Assembly (NCBI RefSeq): GCF_963422225.1
Contig: NZ_OY728607.1
Span: 1,351,001-1,415,000 of the forward strand
Length of the DNA: 64,000 bases
Direction of reading: 5' to 3'
From: Candidatus Trichorickettsia mobilis
GTDB lineage: Bacteria > Pseudomonadota > Alphaproteobacteria > Rickettsiales > Rickettsiaceae
The position numbers were made by a program, and so were the translations under genes. The notes beneath the pieces were generated by a model. The model was not told the DNA's origin and ran no database searches. It saw only the letters and a list, made by a program, of their open reading frames with translations. Below, one piece after another: positions 59,642 through 64,000 of this stretch; positions within the stretch are counted from its first letter, which is position 1, and each line of letters begins with the position of its first letter.

Positions 59642-59643
59642 TA

Positions 59644-59701
59644 TTATTGCACCTCCTTCAATAAGTCGTTAAAATCAGTGTCTTGAGAAGGCATTGCAAT
59701 A
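59644..59701 (-). pseudogene. C-terminal tail of the toprim primase, displaced by inversion
   Basis: Read on the minus strand this encodes IAMPSQDTDFNDLLKEVQ and TAA. The motif A-M-P-x-x-x-T-D-F-N-D-L-L is the usual end of toprim island primases. Joined to 45423 through the shared TA it continues the primase exactly in frame (Lys-Val-Ser-Ile-Ala-Met-Pro). The DUF3987 ATG would have followed the stop after 2 bp. Confidence 0.9.
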
Positions 59702-60604
59702 TAGCTAAACCTCTATAAAACGGTTATAATCAAAGGGTATAATTAAAATAATTGTTATGACATATTCGATAGATTTTAGAAAGAAAGTACTGGCTATCAA
59801 AGAAAAAGAGAAGATGAGTTTTGAATCAATATCAAAACGTTTTGGAGTAGGAAAAAACACGGTATTTGTATGGACTAAAAAAATATCTCCTCTAAAGAAT
59901 AGGAATAGAGCTTCGAAAAAAATACCGATTGATAAATTGAGAGAAGACGTGGTGCAATATAGTGACGCGTATCAATATGAAAGAGCTGAGCGGTTAGGAG
60001 TGAGTAAATCTGGAATACAAAAAGCATTAAAGAAGTTGAACATTACGTATAAAAAAAGCTTTAAAACATCCGAAGGCAAAAGAAGAAGAGAGGTTAGAAT
60101 TTCAGAATAAGATAAAAAAGTACGAGGCAGAGGAAAAAGTTATTGTCTTTACCGATGAGAGCGGGTTTGTCCATAGCGCGCCTAGAACTCACGGATATTC
60201 GGCAAAAGGCAAGAGGTGTTATGGTGTTCATGATTGGCATCCGTCAAAAAGAACTAATGTTATAGGGGCATTAGTAGGTAAATCGCTGCTAACCGTGTCA
60301 ATTTTTGACGGCAATGTTAATACAGTTATTTTTAACAGCTGGGTAGAACAAGATTTAATACCGAAATTACCTAATAATTCCGTGGTTGTGACAGACAATG
60401 CAAGTTTCCATAAAAGTCCGTATTTAAAAACTATGATAGAAAAAGCTGGTCATATATTGGAGTACTTACCGCCTTATTCTCCTGATTTGAATCCTATTGA
60501 ACCAAAATGGGCTCAAGCTAAATCTAGAAGAAGGAAATATCGCTGTGACGTAGACACTCTGTTTGAAAAGTACATGTTATAACCGTTTTATAGGGGTTTA
60601 GCTA
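59702..60604 (+). mobile_element. IS630-type element, 903 bp (copy 2)
   Basis: Identical in length and in encoded proteins to 45424-46326. TA flanks at 59700-59701 and 60605-60606. Transposase frames are at 59757-60110 and about 60111-60582. It marks the right end of the inverted segment. Confidence 0.92.
59757..60582 (+). CDS. IS630-type transposase, frameshifted (copy 2)
   Basis: Same two-part transposase as at 45479-46304, with identical translations of both ORFs, including the A7 run where the frames meet. The DDE half contains VFTDESG, TDNASFH and PPYSPDLNPIE. Confidence 0.87.
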
Positions 60605-60657
60605 TAGCCAAAACACTTCAAGATTTATAGCTGAATCATAGGCAAGTAGGATTAAAT

Positions 60658-61605
60658 ATGTCACTTAACTTAGTAAAAATTGTAGCAGATTATCTACAGG
60701 CGAATCCTGAACAAAAATTTACTTCCCGTGAAATTGCTGAATGGGTATTTACAACATATCCTGACAAATGTCGTGACAAAAAAGAGCGCAGCACATCAAT
60801 AACTAGTGATGTAGAACTTGTGCACCAGCTAGTAAGAGAAATGAGCTCTATGCGTTATTTCTTTGTTCGTCTCAAAAAAAAGAACTCCAATATTAAGATA
60901 GTAGAGGGAAGACCGCGTAGGTACTACTATACTAGCAAAACAGATATTAATGAGGTTTTTCAAACAGAGAATATCGATTCAGTTATTGTAAGACCATCGA
61001 TTACGAACGCATTCATCTCTGAACATGATTTGTATTCAAAATTATTTAAGTACTTATCATCAGAGTTTGGGCTTTACAGTAAACGTATAGATGAAAGACG
61101 TTCGTCAAATATGCGCGGTTTTAGAGGCAATCATTGGCTTTATCCTGACATTGTAGCGATGGAAGATTTGTCCTCTGAGTGGAATCTAGAAGTTAAAAAC
61201 TGCGTACAGCATTATTCTGATAAATGGACACGCTTATGGTCTTTTGAAGTTAAATTGTTGATAAATCGCTCAAATGTTCGGGAATGCTTTTTCCAAACGG
61301 TATCGAATTCTTCATGGGCGAATTTTGGTTATTTGGTAGCATCTCAAATCGAAGGAAGCGATACTCTGAAAGAACTGAGAATTTTAAATGCCTTGCATGG
61401 TATTGGATTTATCAGCCTAGATTCAGATAACCCTCCAGAAAGTCAACTGCTTATACCAGCCAGAGAAAGAACAGAAGTTGATTGGGATACCATTAATAGA
61501 CTCACAGAAGAAAGTAAGGATTTTATCGTTTTTATTAAATCTATCAGGCAGTTTTATCAAACTGGTGAAGTGAAATCAGTAGATTGGGATACGCCGAATG
61601 ATTAA
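60658..61605 (+). CDS. COG2958/HrgA-like protein of restriction-modification loci
   Basis: A 315-residue protein. The N-terminal 70 residues look like a winged-helix HARE-type domain (VADYLQANPEQKFTSREIAEWV). The C-terminal part carries WLYPDIVAME ... LWSFEVKLLI, which fits a PD-(D/E)xK nuclease core (Asp, then Glu-x-Lys). The family is found next to type I and II restriction systems, as in Helicobacter hrgA. Before the inversion it stood directly behind hsdR. The frame is intact with gtagga near the start. Confidence 0.75.
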   Translation: MSLNLVKIVADYLQANPEQKFTSREIAEWVFTTYPDKCRDKKERSTSITSDVELVHQLVREMSSMRYFFVRLKKKNSNIKIVEGRPRRYYYTSKTDINEVFQTENIDSVIVRPSITNAFISEHDLYSKLFKYLSSEFGLYSKRIDERRSSNMRGFRGNHWLYPDIVAMEDLSSEWNLEVKNCVQHYSDKWTRLWSFEVKLLINRSNVRECFFQTVSNSSWANFGYLVASQIEGSDTLKELRILNALHGIGFISLDSDNPPESQLLIPARERTEVDWDTINRLTEESKDFIVFIKSIRQFYQTGEVKSVDWDTPND

Positions 61606-61849
61606 TATAGAGATTTCTATGTCAATTAACACGGTGCTTTATTTTGCTAAGGATAACAATATAAATTGTATTGTTATAAAAGAAAATCCAAGCAGAGTAA
61701 TGTTTGAAGGTGAAGAGTCTTCTTTAAGCGCTGCTGCCTTAAAGGCTCTTAAAAAGATAGGTTACAATTGGAGTTCTGCTAGAGGTGGCGATTTCTGGAA
61801 ATATGAAGATGAGACTATAACATCTAGACGCCTTCGTATGGAAGTATAA
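61598..61849 (+). CDS. Small hypothetical protein overlapping hrgA-like gene
   Basis: An 83-residue protein overlapping the previous gene by 8 nt (ATG at 61598; an ATG at 61619 is possible). No family recognised. ALKALKKIGYNWSSARGGDFWKYEDE suggests a small mixed alpha/beta fold. The overlap suggests translational coupling with the HrgA-like gene. Confidence 0.5.
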   Translation: MINIEISMSINTVLYFAKDNNINCIVIKENPSRVMFEGEESSLSAAALKALKKIGYNWSSARGGDFWKYEDETITSRRLRMEV

Positions 61850-61910
61850 CAAAAATTTCATTTACTTTTGCATAACTCACAATACTACAATAACTAAAAG
61901 AGATAAGAAG

Positions 61911-62038
61911 AACTTTAGGTAACTTTAGCCGACTTTAGGTAAGATAAATATGGACTTCTATAATCTCATAACTTCTTTAATTCAAAGGACTTTCAGATAG
62001 TAAAATGCAAAACTTTAGGTGGTTTAGGTACTTTAGGT
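61911..62038. repeat. Iteron-like ctttaggt repeats near the right end of the island
   Basis: The 61850-62224 gap has no gene but two clusters of short direct repeats. At 61911-61940 there are three tandem 10-mers (aactttaggt, aactttagcc, gactttaggt). At 62011-62038 there are three copies of tttaggt at 9-10 bp spacing. The same unit, reversed as cacctaaag, recurs at 44845-44871 and 55991-56017 inside genes. These could be iterons or arm sites. Confidence 0.7.
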
Positions 62039-62157
62039 GGAGAGCTTTCAAAAATCAAAAATTCATAACAGTGATTCTTATTTAAGAATTTAAAAATAGT
62101 CAAATAAGCTTGATATCTAATACAATATTTTAATTTTATATCTAAAACTTTGTTCTA

Positions 62158-62180
62158 AAGTATACCCTAAGTATACCCCA
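62158..62180 (+). promoter_or_regulatory. Paired gtatacc motif near attR
   Basis: aaagtataccctaagtatac followed by ccc, matching 38733-38754 at the other end of the island in the same orientation. Likely arm-type sites for Int/Xis, by inference from their position at both ends. Confidence 0.5.
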
Positions 62181-62224
62181 CCAAAATTCCTTAATTAAAA
62201 AAACTATGGAGCTTTAGTAGGTAT

Positions 62225-62301
62225 TGGCGGGAGTGACGGGACTCGAACCCGCGACCTTCTGCGTGACAGGCAGACGCTCTAACCAACTGAGCTACACCCC
62301 C
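62225..62301 (-). tRNA. tRNA-Asp (GTC anticodon), island attR
   Basis: 77 nt on the minus strand including an encoded CCA. The acceptor stem is GGGGGTG with CACTCCC, the D arm begins GCTCAGTTGG, and the anticodon loop reads CTGTCAC (GTC, Asp). The T arm is GCGGG-TTCGAGT-CCCGT. The 3' 49 nt are the right copy of the island's direct repeat, so the element restores a complete tRNA after integrating. Confidence 0.97.
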
Positions 62302-62429
62302 CGACTAAATCGTATGGCAGGTAATATATACTGCTAACGACATTACTGCAAGATATTTATTACCAAGCCTAGATGTTTGTCTGAGAAATAGTAACAACAA
62401 ACTCCAGCGCTTGGTATATTAACGAGCAT

Positions 62430-63392
<963 letters not shown>

Positions 63393-63518
63393 TCAAAATT
63401 AACTTAATTAATATTTAAGATAATTATTATAATGCCATAAAAGCAATAATTAACTTAAAATACCTGATGAATTTAATTATATTTAGCTTCAAGTGGTAGT
63501 TTTGTTGCACTTGGATTA

Positions 63519-64000
63519 TCACAATTTTTGTAATTGCTTAGGTTCCTCTTCCATTTCCGAATCCAATAATTCTGATTTTGTAGATACTAAATGATAACGT
63601 TCTAATAATAATGGTATGGTTTTATTGCCAGTATCTACCCCTAATTTCTGTAGTTGTTTAGCTCTAGATAATAAATGCCTGTTAAAAGACCCAGCGAATT
63701 TATCATAATTATTTACTACTCCCTGAATATTAGTACCCAACTTTTGTGAGTGTTCAGCAATTGAAACAATAGATAATAACAATTTTCTAACCTCATCAAG
63801 AATAAGTTGATGATTTTCAGCCCGCATTTGATCAGTGATTTGAAATTTTGCAAAAGACAGCATATTCATCAGTCCTGTTGGGCCTACCGGAAAAATATTG
63901 GCAGCCCAAGCTTTATCCATAAAATTCTGATCAGCATTAATAATTTTTTCAACAGAATGTTCTGTCGCTAAGAACATTAAAGTAATAATATTATTAAATT
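63519..64000 (-). CDS. rmuC: DNA recombination protein RmuC, C-terminal part (runs off the window)
   Basis: The frame is open to the window edge, so the 5' end is missing; an internal ATG at 63977 is not the true start. The visible 160 residues match the RmuC domain end: MFLATEHSVEKIINADQNFMDKA, then NIFPVGPTGLMNMLSFAKF (where the family has VSPTTL), and the helical tail LGTNIQGVVNNYDKFAGSFNRHLL. RmuC proteins are thought to be nucleases limiting inversions at short inverted repeats, which is notable in a genome so rich in them. Confidence 0.85.
   Translation of the reverse strand, partial: FNNIITLMFLATEHSVEKIINADQNFMDKAWAANIFPVGPTGLMNMLSFAKFQITDQMRAENHQLILDEVRKLLLSIVSIAEHSQKLGTNIQGVVNNYDKFAGSFNRHLLSRAKQLQKLGVDTGNKTIPLLLERYHLVSTKSELLDSEMEEEPKQLQKL

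Noticed and set aside
45424-60604. A 15-kb composite transposon bounded by the two 903-bp IS copies
   Set aside because: The outer flanks carry TA on both sides, which fits, but joining them does not restore the primase. The primase tail is inside the segment on the opposite strand, so inversion explains the data better.
61911-62038. CRISPR array
   Set aside because: Units are 9-10 bp with no spacers of constant length and no cas genes in the window; iteron-like repeats fit better.
63519-63977. A complete 152-residue gene starting at 63977
   Set aside because: The frame is open to the window edge and the sequence begins in the middle of the RmuC domain, so it is a partial gene.

Overview
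The window is AT-rich alphaproteobacterial DNA from the order Rickettsiales, most likely a Rickettsiaceae member outside the classical pathogenic Rickettsia. The evidence is a rickettsial rOmpA/rOmpB-type autotransporter, an AmpG permease, a sodium-symporter/histidine-kinase hybrid, dense palindromic repeats between genes and in one case inside a gene, and many IS elements. A flagellar cluster fliF-fliG-fliH-fliN is present. It is absent from classical Rickettsia but known from some protist-associated Rickettsiaceae and Midichloria-like lineages. Species cannot be named from the sequence alone.

Layout. 0-4.8 kb: autotransporter flanked by repeat elements. 4.8-8.8 kb: M23 endopeptidase, lspA, a DUF3035 lipoprotein, a DUF2312 protein and a SbtA-like permease. 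8.8-12.9 kb: flagellar genes and a small membrane protein on the minus strand. 13-25.3 kb: acnA, ccmA-rimM, cspA, a DUF2608 protein, a D-Ala-D-Ala carboxypeptidase, ampG, hemF, fabD and slt. 25.6-30 kb: a symporter-kinase gene split by an IS91-type element. 30-37.4 kb: rpiB, an NlpD-like lipoprotein and the translation cluster rimP-nusA-infB-rbfA. 38.57-62.27 kb: a genomic island. 62.2-64 kb: tRNA-Asp, mdh and the C-terminal part of rmuC.

The island is bounded by a 49-bp direct repeat. The right copy is the 3' end of an intact tRNA-Asp gene and the left copy is a tRNA fragment next to a tyrosine integrase. Inside are a DUF1778/GNAT toxin-antitoxin pair, an excisionase-like HTH protein, a toprim primase, a DUF3987 (YfjI-like) protein, a GC-richer type I restriction-modification cassette (hsdM-fic-hsdS-hsdR), a COG2958/HrgA-like protein and an intact second symporter-kinase. 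Five IS copies of three types have wrecked several genes: two identical 1133-bp IS630-type, two identical 903-bp IS630-type and one 906-bp IS5-type.

The most striking result is that the segment 46327-59701 has been inverted between the two 903-bp IS copies. The primase N-terminus lies at 44.5-45.4 kb on the plus strand, while its last 18 codons lie at 59.64-59.70 kb on the minus strand. Joining the two across the target site restores a typical primase C-terminus in frame, followed two bases later by the DUF3987 start. Before the inversion the order was xis, toprim, DUF3987, two small genes, symporter-kinase, hsdM, fic, hsdS, hsdR, hrgA. Excising the 1133-bp IS with a 3-bp (TNA) target duplication restores two further interrupted genes in frame.

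Three copies of a roughly 131-bp Rickettsia-palindromic-element-like sequence were found: one in frame inside ampG, one supplying the last codons of acnA and one intergenic.
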